NCBI RefSeq assembly: GCF_900478135.1
Contig: NZ_LS483470.1
Coordinates: forward strand, 2,166,501-2,230,500
Length of the DNA: 64,000 nucleotides
Reading direction: 5' to 3'
Source: Leminorella richardii
GTDB lineage: Bacteria; Pseudomonadota; Gammaproteobacteria; Enterobacterales; Enterobacteriaceae
The notes beneath the pieces are model-generated. The model was given only the letters and a program-made list of their open reading frames with translations, ran no database searches and was not told the DNA's origin. Both the position numbers and the translations under genes were made by a program. Shown piece after piece: positions 34,192 through 42,830 of this stretch (the stretch's first letter is position 1; each line of letters opens with the position of its first letter).

Positions 34192-37119
34192 TTAAAAACT
34201 GTACTTTATACCCAGTATTGCCTGAGTATCGCTATAGCCTTTACTCCCCACCTGCTGACCCACGTTACCCCACAGGGTAAGTCCAGTAGACATTTGCCCT
34301 TCCACGCCCAGCTTCAGTTCGCCGATATTCTTAGTACCGCTGATACCGTTGTGCTGACCGTTCATGGTTACGCCAAAGTCTTTAGTATTGTGGAGCCAGT
34401 TAGCTTCAATAAAGGGTTCAAAGGCACGGTTTTTGCCCTTATCAATATCACTATGGCCGTTGGCGAACGCGCGAAGGCCTAAACGGGTCTGGATATTGCC
34501 GCTGCCGTCAAAGGAAACGCGGGTACGACCTTTGGAGTCGTCCTCTACGTGGTCTTTCGACCGCACGCCCATCCAGGTCACCTGCGCCTTTGGCTGCAAA
34601 TAGAAGGCTGCACCGTCCGCCTGCCGTTCTGCCAGCTTGAAGGTATAGCCGGACTCAACAGACGCCGTCACACCGCGTGACTTATACTTTTCAGTGCTGA
34701 GTCTATCGCCGCTCACTTCGTTATCAAACCAGTTGTACAGCGCCCAAGCGTCAACGTAGCTGCCGGTTTTTTCTTGCGTATTCGCATACCAAGTGCCGTA
34801 AAGCCCCGCGCTGTAGCCTTCAACAGAGCCTCTGGAGCGATCCGGTGAATATTTAGCTTCCGTATTGCTGTGCTGATTGGCGTAGCCGACCATCGCCCCT
34901 AAGTGCCAGCGGTCAAGGCCGTCAGAACTCCACTGCGCCAGATCTCCACCCATCTGCATCACATAGCGGTTGCTCTGCGTTCTAAGCTGACCGCTACTGT
35001 CGCGAGAGCGATTGTGCCCGCCAACGTGACGCATCCACATGCTGGTGACGCGCTTTTCACCGGTCAGCACGTCGGTATACTGGGTTTCTCCCAGTCGATC
35101 GTGCAGGCGCATTAGGAACAGCGTGTTCGCCGCCATGTGGTTTGCCATATAGCTGCCGGACTCTGGTCGATACTTATTGATAGTCTCTGGCGTCACTGTC
35201 GGAGGTGGCGTAATGCCCGGGTCGACAGGTGGAGTCACCGGCGGCGTTACCGGCTCAAGCTCGCTAGTGAGGTACCAGTTGCTGCCTTTTTTCACGATGT
35301 CATATTCGTAAAGTCCGGCAACAATGCGCGTATTGTCCATCTTCTTGAACACTGCGTCTGACGCTCCGCCGACGGTCACAATCTCAATACCCTGCTGTGT
35401 CAGGGCTCCGCTTCCACCCACCTGATTAATCAGCACGCTGGTTGTGCCCGCTTCAGTATTCCCTTCTACGATCAGCCTGTCCGTTGGCGAAGCGTCATCG
35501 TGAAGCACAGTGTTAAGCACTAGCTGGCCGCCGTCACCGCGATAGTTCCCGGTAATGGTTAAAGTATCTCCGGCTGCGCCGTTGTCCATAGCGATACGTC
35601 CGTTGTTCTCAACGCTGCCGTAGACGCTGCGAGCCGCCGCGGCAGTGCCGGACTGATGGATAAGACTGGATGAGCCGTCAATAACCAGCTGTCTGGCGCG
35701 GTCTAGTGTCGATTCAAACAGGCTATCTGATAGGGTCAGCGACGCACCGTTGTTTAGGCGAACGCTGTCCCAGTTCGCTACGTTTGTCCCTTCTCGGCTG
35801 TTGCCAGCCAAAGAGGTATAGCCAACGAAGCTCAGACCGTTAGCCTCAAGCGTGTTATTTTCTGCGTCGGTTTGGACATACATAGGGTCGTGGCCGTTGG
35901 CCTTTACCAATCCGGTAATATCAATGCCCTGGTTGAGGATCAGCGTATCGCTGCCGCGCCCCATAATAATTTCACCGTCAATCAGCCCGCTGTTGGCGGT
36001 TAAAACGTCATCACCCCGATCGAGGCTGATCACACCGTAAACGCTACCGCCGTCAATACTCACGTACTCAACGCCCGTTCCTTTCCCTTGAATCGCAGTG
36101 CCGTTACGCACATCTAGGGTTCCCTTGATGCTGATGTCGCTGATATCCGTCGTCGAGTTATTTACGCGAATACCGATGGCGTCGCTCTGAATATTAGTCA
36201 GGCTGGCGTTAGCCCCTACGTTAACGAGAGTTCGAGTGCGATTCGCCAACTGCTGGTCAATAACGCTTTGTGACTCACCCAAGACGATCGCGCCTTTGCT
36301 GCCCAGCTTGGTATTCACGTTCAAAATAACGTTCTTACCGCTGTCAACAACGGTCGTTCCGCTAGATGTCAGTGCGGCATCTTCATTGATGCTCACGTCC
36401 ATACCGCCAGCGCCAAAGGAAGACATGTCCAGATCGCCGAAAGAAACCAGCGACGTGCCGTGCATCATTATCGATGTAGATGAATTCGACAGGTTCTCTA
36501 TTGTCGTTTTGCCACGGAAAAACAGCTGAGAGTTTGTGCCAGAACCGGTCATGCCCGTCACAATGATGGCACCTCTTAGAGAGGGATCAAGAATTCTGAA
36601 TATCGATTCCCCTTTTACCTCAACGGTACCGTTAAGCGCGGAGATAAACGAGTTATCGACTCGCCCCAGCATGGTCAGATTTTTTTCAATCGTGAGTGTA
36701 CCGGGTGAGGACAGCAGAATACCGTAGTTTTGGCTAGGCGTACTGCCGTTAAGATTCACGTTCAGATCGCCGGCAAAGTTAAGCGTCCCGCCGTTTGTCA
36801 GGGAAATCGCCTTGCCGTTACTTCCGCTGTTACTGGTAATATTGACGCTGTCTGCTGAAAAAGACAGGCTAGTTCCGCTACCCGCAACACTCACCTGTGT
36901 AGCATCGGTAGTGCCCAGCGTGGCGTTTTCAACATAGCTGACATCAGTTGTACATTGACTGTTTGCTGTCGCTGCGATGGCGCTCGTTACGCCCCCCGGA
37001 CCTCCAGTCTTAGTCGTACAGGCAGCCCAGCTTTGTGCGCTGACGCCAAAGGCTCCAATAAGCACTGCGGCAATTGAGTTGAGATAGAAACGTTTTCCAT
37101 TACGGCGCGAGATGTCCAT
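34192..37119 (-). CDS. Autotransporter with pertactin-like passenger (autotransporter 2)
   Basis: 975-residue type Va autotransporter. The start at 37119 is set by GGAGGAAG 4-5 bp upstream. A signal peptide of about 32 residues (MDISRRNGKRFYLNSIAAVL then ...AQSWA) is followed by a passenger of short beta-helix repeats (about 33-620) with a Cys pair at its N-terminus, a Pro/Thr linker (about 621-645), and a beta barrel (about 700-975) ending LGIKYSF. The region before the barrel reads GSYMANHMAANTLFLMRLHDRLGETQYTD, the classical pertactin-family autochaperone/barrel junction. Barrel sequence is closely similar to autotransporter 3 at 39.5-42.5 kb (RLHDRLGETQYTD, GLYGTWYAN, YKSRGVTAS). No protease motif was seen; adhesin is the likely class. 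Confidence 0.9.
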   Translation of the reverse strand: MDISRRNGKRFYLNSIAAVLIGAFGVSAQSWAACTTKTGGPGGVTSAIAATANSQCTTDVSYVENATLGTTDATQVSVAGSGTSLSFSADSVNITSNSGSNGKAISLTNGGTLNFAGDLNVNLNGSTPSQNYGILLSSPGTLTIEKNLTMLGRVDNSFISALNGTVEVKGESIFRILDPSLRGAIIVTGMTGSGTNSQLFFRGKTTIENLSNSSTSIMMHGTSLVSFGDLDMSSFGAGGMDVSINEDAALTSSGTTVVDSGKNVILNVNTKLGSKGAIVLGESQSVIDQQLANRTRTLVNVGANASLTNIQSDAIGIRVNNSTTDISDISIKGTLDVRNGTAIQGKGTGVEYVSIDGGSVYGVISLDRGDDVLTANSGLIDGEIIMGRGSDTLILNQGIDITGLVKANGHDPMYVQTDAENNTLEANGLSFVGYTSLAGNSREGTNVANWDSVRLNNGASLTLSDSLFESTLDRARQLVIDGSSSLIHQSGTAAAARSVYGSVENNGRIAMDNGAAGDTLTITGNYRGDGGQLVLNTVLHDDASPTDRLIVEGNTEAGTTSVLINQVGGSGALTQQGIEIVTVGGASDAVFKKMDNTRIVAGLYEYDIVKKGSNWYLTSELEPVTPPVTPPVDPGITPPPTVTPETINKYRPESGSYMANHMAANTLFLMRLHDRLGETQYTDVLTGEKRVTSMWMRHVGGHNRSRDSSGQLRTQSNRYVMQMGGDLAQWSSDGLDRWHLGAMVGYANQHSNTEAKYSPDRSRGSVEGYSAGLYGTWYANTQEKTGSYVDAWALYNWFDNEVSGDRLSTEKYKSRGVTASVESGYTFKLAERQADGAAFYLQPKAQVTWMGVRSKDHVEDDSKGRTRVSFDGSGNIQTRLGLRAFANGHSDIDKGKNRAFEPFIEANWLHNTKDFGVTMNGQHNGISGTKNIGELKLGVEGQMSTGLTLWGNVGQQVGSKGYSDTQAILGIKYSF

Positions 37120-37480
37120 ACTTCCTCCATGCATGAGTGGAACACTCATTAATATCCATTCTTTTAGCTTAAAAAAAACTTTTCACTATATACCTATGCA
37201 TAATACAGCAACAAAATAAAAAACGAATCAAAAATAAACAAACACACAATAAATATAACTAAAATAAATATAATTCATTGTTTTAATTGTCATTTAATTA
37301 ATAAAATAAAATTCATGTAATTCAATGAATTAATGAAACCCACTGAAATTTCAAAAAATTTTAATTTCAAAAAAATATTAAATAGCTTCAATTTGAATTA
37401 AATTATGGTGTTTTTATTATATTAGAATCGCTATATTAGATAGTTTCATAGGGAGTTCTAACTAACGGGAGGGAAACACC
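37120..37480. other. AT-rich region upstream of autotransporter 2
   Basis: About 360 bp, mostly A and T, between two divergent genes (autotransporter 2 on minus, a small lipoprotein on plus). Presumably carries both promoters; no consensus was clear enough to place. Confidence 0.55.
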
Positions 37481-37612
37481 GTGAAAAAAATACTGGCTGT
37501 ATCACTTTTACTGTTACTAACAGCATGCTCCAGCACGACGGCCACTGGCGTAGGAGCATCTGGCGGAACGTCCGGCGTAAGTATTGGTGTCGGCGGAGGG
37601 ATAGGATTTTAA
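37481..37612 (+). CDS. 43-residue glycine-rich small lipoprotein
   Basis: GTG start with a strong GGGAGGG site 8 bp upstream. The product begins MKKILAVSLLLLLTAC, a complete lipoprotein signal with lipobox LTAC (Cys 16), leaving a 28-residue mature part rich in Gly, Ser, Thr and Val (GVGASGGTSGVSIGVGGGIGF at the end, in overlapping pieces). Function unknown. It is too short for most gene finders but has a perfect ribosome site, signal and a terminator about 70 bp downstream. Lies between autotransporter 2 (divergent) and focA (convergent). Confidence 0.75.
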   Translation: MKKILAVSLLLLLTACSSTTATGVGASGGTSGVSIGVGGGIGF

Positions 37613-37683
37613 CTCTTGAAACGCAAATCAGAGTGAAGCCCATGTTAATCGATAGAGCGTCGTTTTTATTCGATCTTTAAAGT

Positions 37684-37712
37684 AAGAAACCCTGATTTAC
37701 TCAGGGTTTCTT
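37684..37712. terminator. Bidirectional terminator between small lipoprotein and focA
   Basis: AAGAAACCCTGA-TTTAC-TCAGGGTTTCTT, a perfect 12-bp stem with A- and T-rich ends. Confidence 0.92.
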
Positions 37713-37721
37713 GTTAAATAC

Positions 37722-38615
37722 TTATTCTTCATGCAGCGCCAGCTTTGGCCTAGCCTGCCCTGTTTGGCGCTTCCTTAAATACATAAACCAAAAAGGCAGC
37801 CCCACCATCATCCCACCGATAATATTTCCAATCGTCACCGGCAGCAGATTTTTCAACAGAAAGCTTTCCACCGTCAGTTCCGCAAATTTCTCGGGGCCAA
37901 GATTAACCGCAAGCCAGAATTCTGGTGCTGCAAAATTTTTGATGACAATCCCCATGGGAATCATAAACATATTGGCAATACTGTGCTCAAAGCCGCTGGC
38001 AACGAACATACCAATAGGGAAAATGAGAATAAACATTTTATCCATGAGACTTTTGCCTGCATAGTTCATCCAAACGGCCAGACAGACCATAACGTTAGCC
38101 ATGATCCCTAAAAAAACCGCCTCAATGAATCCGTGCTCAACCTTGTGCAGCGCTGTATTCAGCACGTTTAACCCCCACTGCCCGTTCGCCGCTGTGTGCT
38201 GACCGGCAAACCACATGATGGCCACCAGCGACAGCGCGCCGACGAAGTTCCCGACATAAACATTAATCCAGTTTGCAGCCATACTGCTTAGGTTAATCTT
38301 TCCACCGGCTCTTGCCACACAGGTCAAAATGGTTGAAGTAAACAGATCGACGCCGCAGGCAACGACCAGCATTAACCCTAAAGAAAAGCAGGCGCCACCG
38401 AGAAACTTTGACCAGCCAAAGGGAACGTCGGCCGTTCCCGTCGTCACTGTAATATAGAAAACAAAAGCAATGGAGATAAACGCTCCCGCCAGCAGGGCAG
38501 AAACATAGACGTGCGCCAAGGGCTTATTGGTTTTATAAACCCCGACGTCTTCTGCAACCTTAGCCATCTCAGGCGCCGACAGGCACCCTAGGCCTCTGCT
38601 ATCGCTACTGTTCAT
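37722..38615 (-). CDS. focA: Formate channel FocA
   Basis: 297-residue pentameric formate/nitrite transporter of the inner membrane with six membrane segments. The match to E. coli FocA (285 residues) is close throughout: AFVFYITVTTGTADVPFGWSK, ANWINVYVGNFVGAL, NGQWGLNVLNTALHKVEH and ASGFEHSIANMFMIPMGIVIK, the last containing the central His and the omega loop Thr region. The ATG at 38615 has a GAGAG site; a TTG upstream would add seven residues. In E. coli focA is first in an operon with pflB; here what follows on the same strand is a terminator and no pflB, so the channel is expressed alone. Confidence 0.94.
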   Translation of the reverse strand: MNSSDSRGLGCLSAPEMAKVAEDVGVYKTNKPLAHVYVSALLAGAFISIAFVFYITVTTGTADVPFGWSKFLGGACFSLGLMLVVACGVDLFTSTILTCVARAGGKINLSSMAANWINVYVGNFVGALSLVAIMWFAGQHTAANGQWGLNVLNTALHKVEHGFIEAVFLGIMANVMVCLAVWMNYAGKSLMDKMFILIFPIGMFVASGFEHSIANMFMIPMGIVIKNFAAPEFWLAVNLGPEKFAELTVESFLLKNLLPVTIGNIIGGMMVGLPFWFMYLRKRQTGQARPKLALHEE

Positions 38616-39521
38616 ACTGTGCTCTCTTAGTTTCAACAGCTACGTGACCTACAGAAGAAGCCACCAAAACAACATAGAATGCGCAGTCCATCCGCATGTC
38701 GTAGCCGTATATGTTGAATACATAGGTGAAGCCGCCGCCACAGACCGAATCCGTCAGTCCGCCCGGCGTCTATAAAAAGAAAAGCACGTTCCATGCCAAA
38801 TCGCAGGAGAAATTAACTTGATGAAAAACAGTAAAAAGGACTTTCGTCAGTTTGCTATTCCTATTTTTTCAACATAAGTGTCGAACCTACTTTCGTCACT
38901 TATGCTGAAAAAATAGCTCGAATAAAGACACCCCTTAATCAAACAGACACTGTTAGAAAATAGCCTCTATTTATCCCTGAGACATTCCTTTTACCACACC
39001 GATTTTTTCATTGAAAAATTCCACCGATTTTAAATAAGGATTGGCAAAAAATTCCGAATAGAAAAAATTAAGAAACAGCCACCTTAATTATAGATGTCTC
39101 TAATATGATGTCATACCTATAAGATAAGCACACATTAAATACTTCCATTTGTTTAATTAACAAACGTTATATTTTCAAAATTCAACATTTTTTAATGAAA
39201 TTATTCATTTAAAAATCATCGTCCTGAGTGAAATTATTTCATTTATAAAAAATCAAATTTATAGATCGGCATACACCAATAAAACAGAATTTAATTCTGT
39301 AAATTAAATTTTATTAAATCAATGATTCATTTGCATAGTATTTACGATCATAAATATTGACTTAAGCCAGTGGAGTGGCAAAATTAACCAAAATTTCATT
39401 TTTATATTTTTCTATTTTTCCGTAGGAAAAATCACAGTATAAATATCCAAACTAATAAAATAATGAAAATAACAACAACCCTTTTGTTATTTTCTCCTCC
39501 CAAAGTAAAGGACTTTACAGC
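38616..39521. other. Long AT-rich region between focA and autotransporter 3
   Basis: About 900 bp without a credible gene. The first 300 bp hold an imperfect 20-bp inverted repeat (38861-38916). The rest (about 38990-39500) is very AT-rich and leads to the autotransporter 3 ribosome site AAAGGA near 39507. Confidence 0.6.
38861..38916. repeat. 20-bp inverted repeat upstream of focA
   Basis: CTATTTTTTCAACATAAGTG (38861-38880) and CACTTATGCTGAAAAAATAG (38897-38916) pair at 19 of 20 positions around a 16-base loop. The motif CTTTCGTCA occurs just before the left arm (38841) and in the loop (38890). No T tail follows either arm. Confidence 0.8.
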
Positions 39522-42521
39522 ATGATTAAAAAAGAATTTTATCGTGAGCAGCGTGCTCTAGCGGTAAAAGAGAAATATCCCATATTCTCTATATCGACTA
39601 AACATTTACTCAGTAAGCTTTTGCCTGTTTCTCTACTTATGCTGTCTGCCCCGGCGTTTTCAGCGGACTGTTCACCCGATGCGACGGGCTATGTCAGAAT
39701 TCATGCTGACAGCTGTACAGTCATTACCTCTGATGCTAATGGGTATCAGAATGCGACCGGAAGATATCCAAACCCACGCGTTTGGTTAAGTGGACAGACG
39801 ATTGACACCACTATCGACGGTAATTTTTCCGTCACCTTTGATACAGCAATTACCTTTGACGGCCTCCGCGTTTACGGCGTAAGCGTCAGCGACGTTCAGG
39901 CCGGAGAAGCCTCACGCCCTAAACTCATTACGAAAGACGTCTATTTTAAAGCCTCGGTAAGCGGCGATACGGCAGGAATCATCGGCAGTGCCGCCTATAG
40001 CGGTGGCTATATTAAGGGTGAAAATCACACCTATGATCTGTCGCTATCGACAACAGTATTAAACGGCGGCAATACGCCGCTATATGGCATTGTGGCTGGC
40101 AGCTCTGTGCCCTCAGGGGAAACGGACGCCGCCTATAACGGCATCTATTCCACCGTCGAGCTAGAGAATCTGACACTAAATCAGAATATACCCACTACAG
40201 GAGTTATTCCCCCGCTTAACACGGGCTTAAGAGCTATTCAGGGAGCCTATCAGAATTCTAATAACGGCTCGTCAGGCAGGATTGTTATTAATAACAAACT
40301 GGACATGAATCTTGCAGGCAAGCGGGTTGAGGGTATTTACATTTCTGGATCTGCCGTCGATGGAAGCGGTAAAGAAGCCACCAGCATTGTCGAACTCAAC
40401 CACAGCGATATCGTGCTGTCGGGTACAACGTTAGCCTATGACAGCAGCGCCATCAAAATCGGCAAGTCGCGCTCCGTCGGCAGCGGCAAAGGAACGCTGA
40501 TTTCCAAAGGGATAATGCGCATTGATGCCTCATCGCCCGCTAAGAGCGCCATTAAAATGGCCGTTTCTGGCTCAATTCTTGATGCATCCGCCGCTACAGC
40601 ACAGACCGTTGTTCGCGCCAACAATACCGTGCTGAGAGTGGGCTTTGAAGACTGGGGCTCGTCCGTCAGCTCCGATGCCATTTCCGCCAGCTTCAATAAC
40701 GCCACCTTTAGAACCGACTCAGACACGGCCTCGTTGATTCTGGTCGACAAAAACCAACGACAGGTCGAGCTGGACTTTACGGGAAATACCGTTTACAGCG
40801 CAACAGACTTTAACGTCTCTGGCGACACGGAAAATAACCTGCTGGCAGCGACAAACGGCTGGCTGGTTGATGTCAAAACGGGCAGTTCCGTCAATATGAA
40901 TATTGCTGACGGCAAAATGAAAGGTATGACCAGCATCGAGGGCAGCGGTCAGCTTAACGTGTCGCTCAACAGCGGTGCGTCGTGGGAGCTTTCTGAAAAA
41001 GGTAGTGATACCACCACCACCCTCACCTCTTTAAGCCTGAGCGACTCAACGCTGGTTGCCCATAAAACGGCGTCAACTGCCCCCGCGGCTTACACTCTGG
41101 TCGGCGACGTCAGCAACCAACGTTCCACTATTACGCTCTCTAACGGAACGGCCGGAGACACATTCACCATCAACGGTAACTATAGCGGCAGTGCCGCTCT
41201 TGCTGATGCAGGGCGTATTGCTCTTGATACTGAACTGGGTGACGACGGCTCATTGAGCGATCGACTGATTATTAACGGCCTGGCAGACGGCTACACCAAA
41301 ATCAGTATCAACAACGTTGGTGGCCTCGGAGACAAAGCGCTGGAAGGCATTGAAGTCGTCACTACTCAGGGCACTACCGCTGATGCGTTTTCTCAGGAAG
41401 GTCGCGTCGTCGCGGGGAGCTATGACTACTCGCTGGTCAACAAAGGCACTAACTGGTACCTGACCAGCCAATTTATCGATCCGACCGTTCCCACCGATCC
41501 CGATCCAGATCCGGGTACCGACCCTGACCCTGAGCCGGGTGAAAGCATTCGCGTTCTGCGCCCTGAAATCGGCAGCTATCTTGCCAACGCGGCAGCGGGC
41601 AACACCCTGTTTACCACCCGACTGCATGACCGCTTGGGGGAAACCCAGTATACCGACGCATTGACCGGCGAGAAGCTTGTTACCAGCATGTGGATGCGCA
41701 ACGAAGGCGGACGTAACAGCTTCCGCGATGGCTCTGGTCAGCTAAAAACGACCGGTAACCGCTATGTGGTACAAATTGGCGGCGATCTGGCTCAGTGGAG
41801 CACTGACGGCCTTAACCGCTGGCACCTTGGCGCCATGGCGGGCTATGCCAACGCCGAGAGTAAAACTCACTCTCGCCTGAAGGGGCACGAGTCTAAAAGC
41901 AAGATTGACGGCTACAGCGCAGGCCTCTACGGCACCTGGTACGCCAACGCGCAGGACAAGAGCGGCGCCTACGTCGACAGCTGGGTGCTGTACAACTGGT
42001 TTGACAACGAAGTCAAAGGCGACGACCTGAAGGCAGACAACTATAAGTCTCGCGGCGTCACGGCCTCTCTGGAAACGGGTTACAGCTTCAGGCTCGGCGG
42101 CAGTGAAAATGCCAGCTACTGGCTGTCACCGCGAGCGCAGGCTGTCTGGATGGGCGTAGGCTCTGACAGCCACCGCGATGCCTACGGTACCCGCGTTCAG
42201 GACGGTGAAAGTAACAACCTGCTGACTCGCTTGGGCCTTAAGGCTTACGCCAGCGGCCGTGCGGATACCGACAGCGATAAGCAGCGCACTTTCCAGCCGT
42301 TTGTTGAAGTGAACTGGCTTCACTACATGAAAGACGTGTCGGTGAAGCTGGCTAACGACAGGCACTATCAGGACGGTGCGAAAAACATCGGCGAAGTGAA
42401 GCTGGGCGTTGAGGGGCAGCTGACTTCAAAACTGAACGTCTGGGGCAACGTGGCGCAGCAGGTGGGCGACAGCGGCTACCACGACTCGCAGGCGATGCTG
42501 GGCGTGAAGTACAGCTTCTGA
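39522..42521 (+). CDS. Autotransporter with pertactin-like passenger (autotransporter 3)
   Basis: 999-residue type Va autotransporter. It has an extended signal peptide of about 48 residues (charged MIKKEFYREQRALAVKEKYP, hydrophobic core, ending APAFSA), as in several large autotransporters. The passenger (about 49-650) consists of beta-helix repeats and starts with two Cys (ADCSPDATG ... ADSCTV). A Pro-Asp linker (about 653-672, PTDPDPDPGTDPDPEPG) and a barrel (about 720-999) ending LGVKYSF follow. The barrel is a close paralogue of that of autotransporter 2, in the opposite orientation, with focA and a small lipoprotein between them. Passengers are much less alike, as expected for exposed adhesins. 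Followed by a terminator and the second mini zinc-ribbon gene. Confidence 0.91.
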   Translation: MIKKEFYREQRALAVKEKYPIFSISTKHLLSKLLPVSLLMLSAPAFSADCSPDATGYVRIHADSCTVITSDANGYQNATGRYPNPRVWLSGQTIDTTIDGNFSVTFDTAITFDGLRVYGVSVSDVQAGEASRPKLITKDVYFKASVSGDTAGIIGSAAYSGGYIKGENHTYDLSLSTTVLNGGNTPLYGIVAGSSVPSGETDAAYNGIYSTVELENLTLNQNIPTTGVIPPLNTGLRAIQGAYQNSNNGSSGRIVINNKLDMNLAGKRVEGIYISGSAVDGSGKEATSIVELNHSDIVLSGTTLAYDSSAIKIGKSRSVGSGKGTLISKGIMRIDASSPAKSAIKMAVSGSILDASAATAQTVVRANNTVLRVGFEDWGSSVSSDAISASFNNATFRTDSDTASLILVDKNQRQVELDFTGNTVYSATDFNVSGDTENNLLAATNGWLVDVKTGSSVNMNIADGKMKGMTSIEGSGQLNVSLNSGASWELSEKGSDTTTTLTSLSLSDSTLVAHKTASTAPAAYTLVGDVSNQRSTITLSNGTAGDTFTINGNYSGSAALADAGRIALDTELGDDGSLSDRLIINGLADGYTKISINNVGGLGDKALEGIEVVTTQGTTADAFSQEGRVVAGSYDYSLVNKGTNWYLTSQFIDPTVPTDPDPDPGTDPDPEPGESIRVLRPEIGSYLANAAAGNTLFTTRLHDRLGETQYTDALTGEKLVTSMWMRNEGGRNSFRDGSGQLKTTGNRYVVQIGGDLAQWSTDGLNRWHLGAMAGYANAESKTHSRLKGHESKSKIDGYSAGLYGTWYANAQDKSGAYVDSWVLYNWFDNEVKGDDLKADNYKSRGVTASLETGYSFRLGGSENASYWLSPRAQAVWMGVGSDSHRDAYGTRVQDGESNNLLTRLGLKAYASGRADTDSDKQRTFQPFVEVNWLHYMKDVSVKLANDRHYQDGAKNIGEVKLGVEGQLTSKLNVWGNVAQQVGDSGYHDSQAMLGVKYSF

Positions 42522-42532
42522 TAGCAAAGACG

Positions 42533-42571
42533 CGCGGCGGCTCGATATGTGAATCCGGGCTGCCGCGTTTT
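42533..42571 (+). terminator. Terminator of autotransporter 3
   Basis: CGCGGCGGCTCG pairs with CGGGCTGCCGCG (12 bp, two G-T pairs) around an 11-base loop, followed by TTTT. It separates the autotransporter from the mini zinc-ribbon gene that starts 17 bp later. Confidence 0.8.
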
Positions 42572-42587
42572 AAACGGAAAGTTGATA

Positions 42588-42743
42588 GTGATAATAAGGA
42601 AAAGACCAAAGTGCCCGTTTTGCAGCAGTGCCGCACACGTCAAAAAATTCGGCAAAAGCCGCAGCGGCCTTCAGCGATACCGGTGCAATAGCTGTGAGAA
42701 AACGTTTCAGGACAAGTATATCTACGACGCCTACAAACGATAA
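42588..42743 (+). CDS. Stand-alone IS1 InsA-like zinc ribbon (mini-protein 2)
   Basis: 51 residues from a GTG at 42588 (a GGAAAG site lies about 8 bp upstream; TTG 42582 and GTG 42549 are in-frame alternatives). Cys 9, 12, 33 and 36 form C-x2-C-x20-C-x2-C in PKCPFC ... GKSRSGLQRYRCNSCEKTFQDKYIYD. It is clearly related to mini-protein 1 at 32315 and to the first domain of IS1 InsA, and like mini-protein 1 ends just after KYIY without the InsA HTH. It lies 66 bp after autotransporter 3 on the same strand, after a terminator, so it is either read through at low level or has its own promoter. No insB or IS ends were seen. Role unknown; regulator of the neighbouring surface gene is a hypothesis. 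Confidence 0.72.
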   Translation: MIIRKRPKCPFCSSAAHVKKFGKSRSGLQRYRCNSCEKTFQDKYIYDAYKR

Positions 42744-42772
42744 TCGCTCACCTTTTCGTATGCTCATTCAGC

Positions 42773-42792
42773 AGCGCCGCACAGGCGGCGCT
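42773..42792. terminator. Hairpin after mini zinc-ribbon 2
   Basis: AGCGCCGC-ACAG-GCGGCGCT, perfect 8-bp stem. No T run follows on either strand, so termination is uncertain. It lies between the zinc-ribbon gene and the convergent acetyltransferase gene. Confidence 0.4.
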
Positions 42793-42830
42793 ATTATCTA
42801 TACCGTATGCCACTATCTTATTGCTATCTA

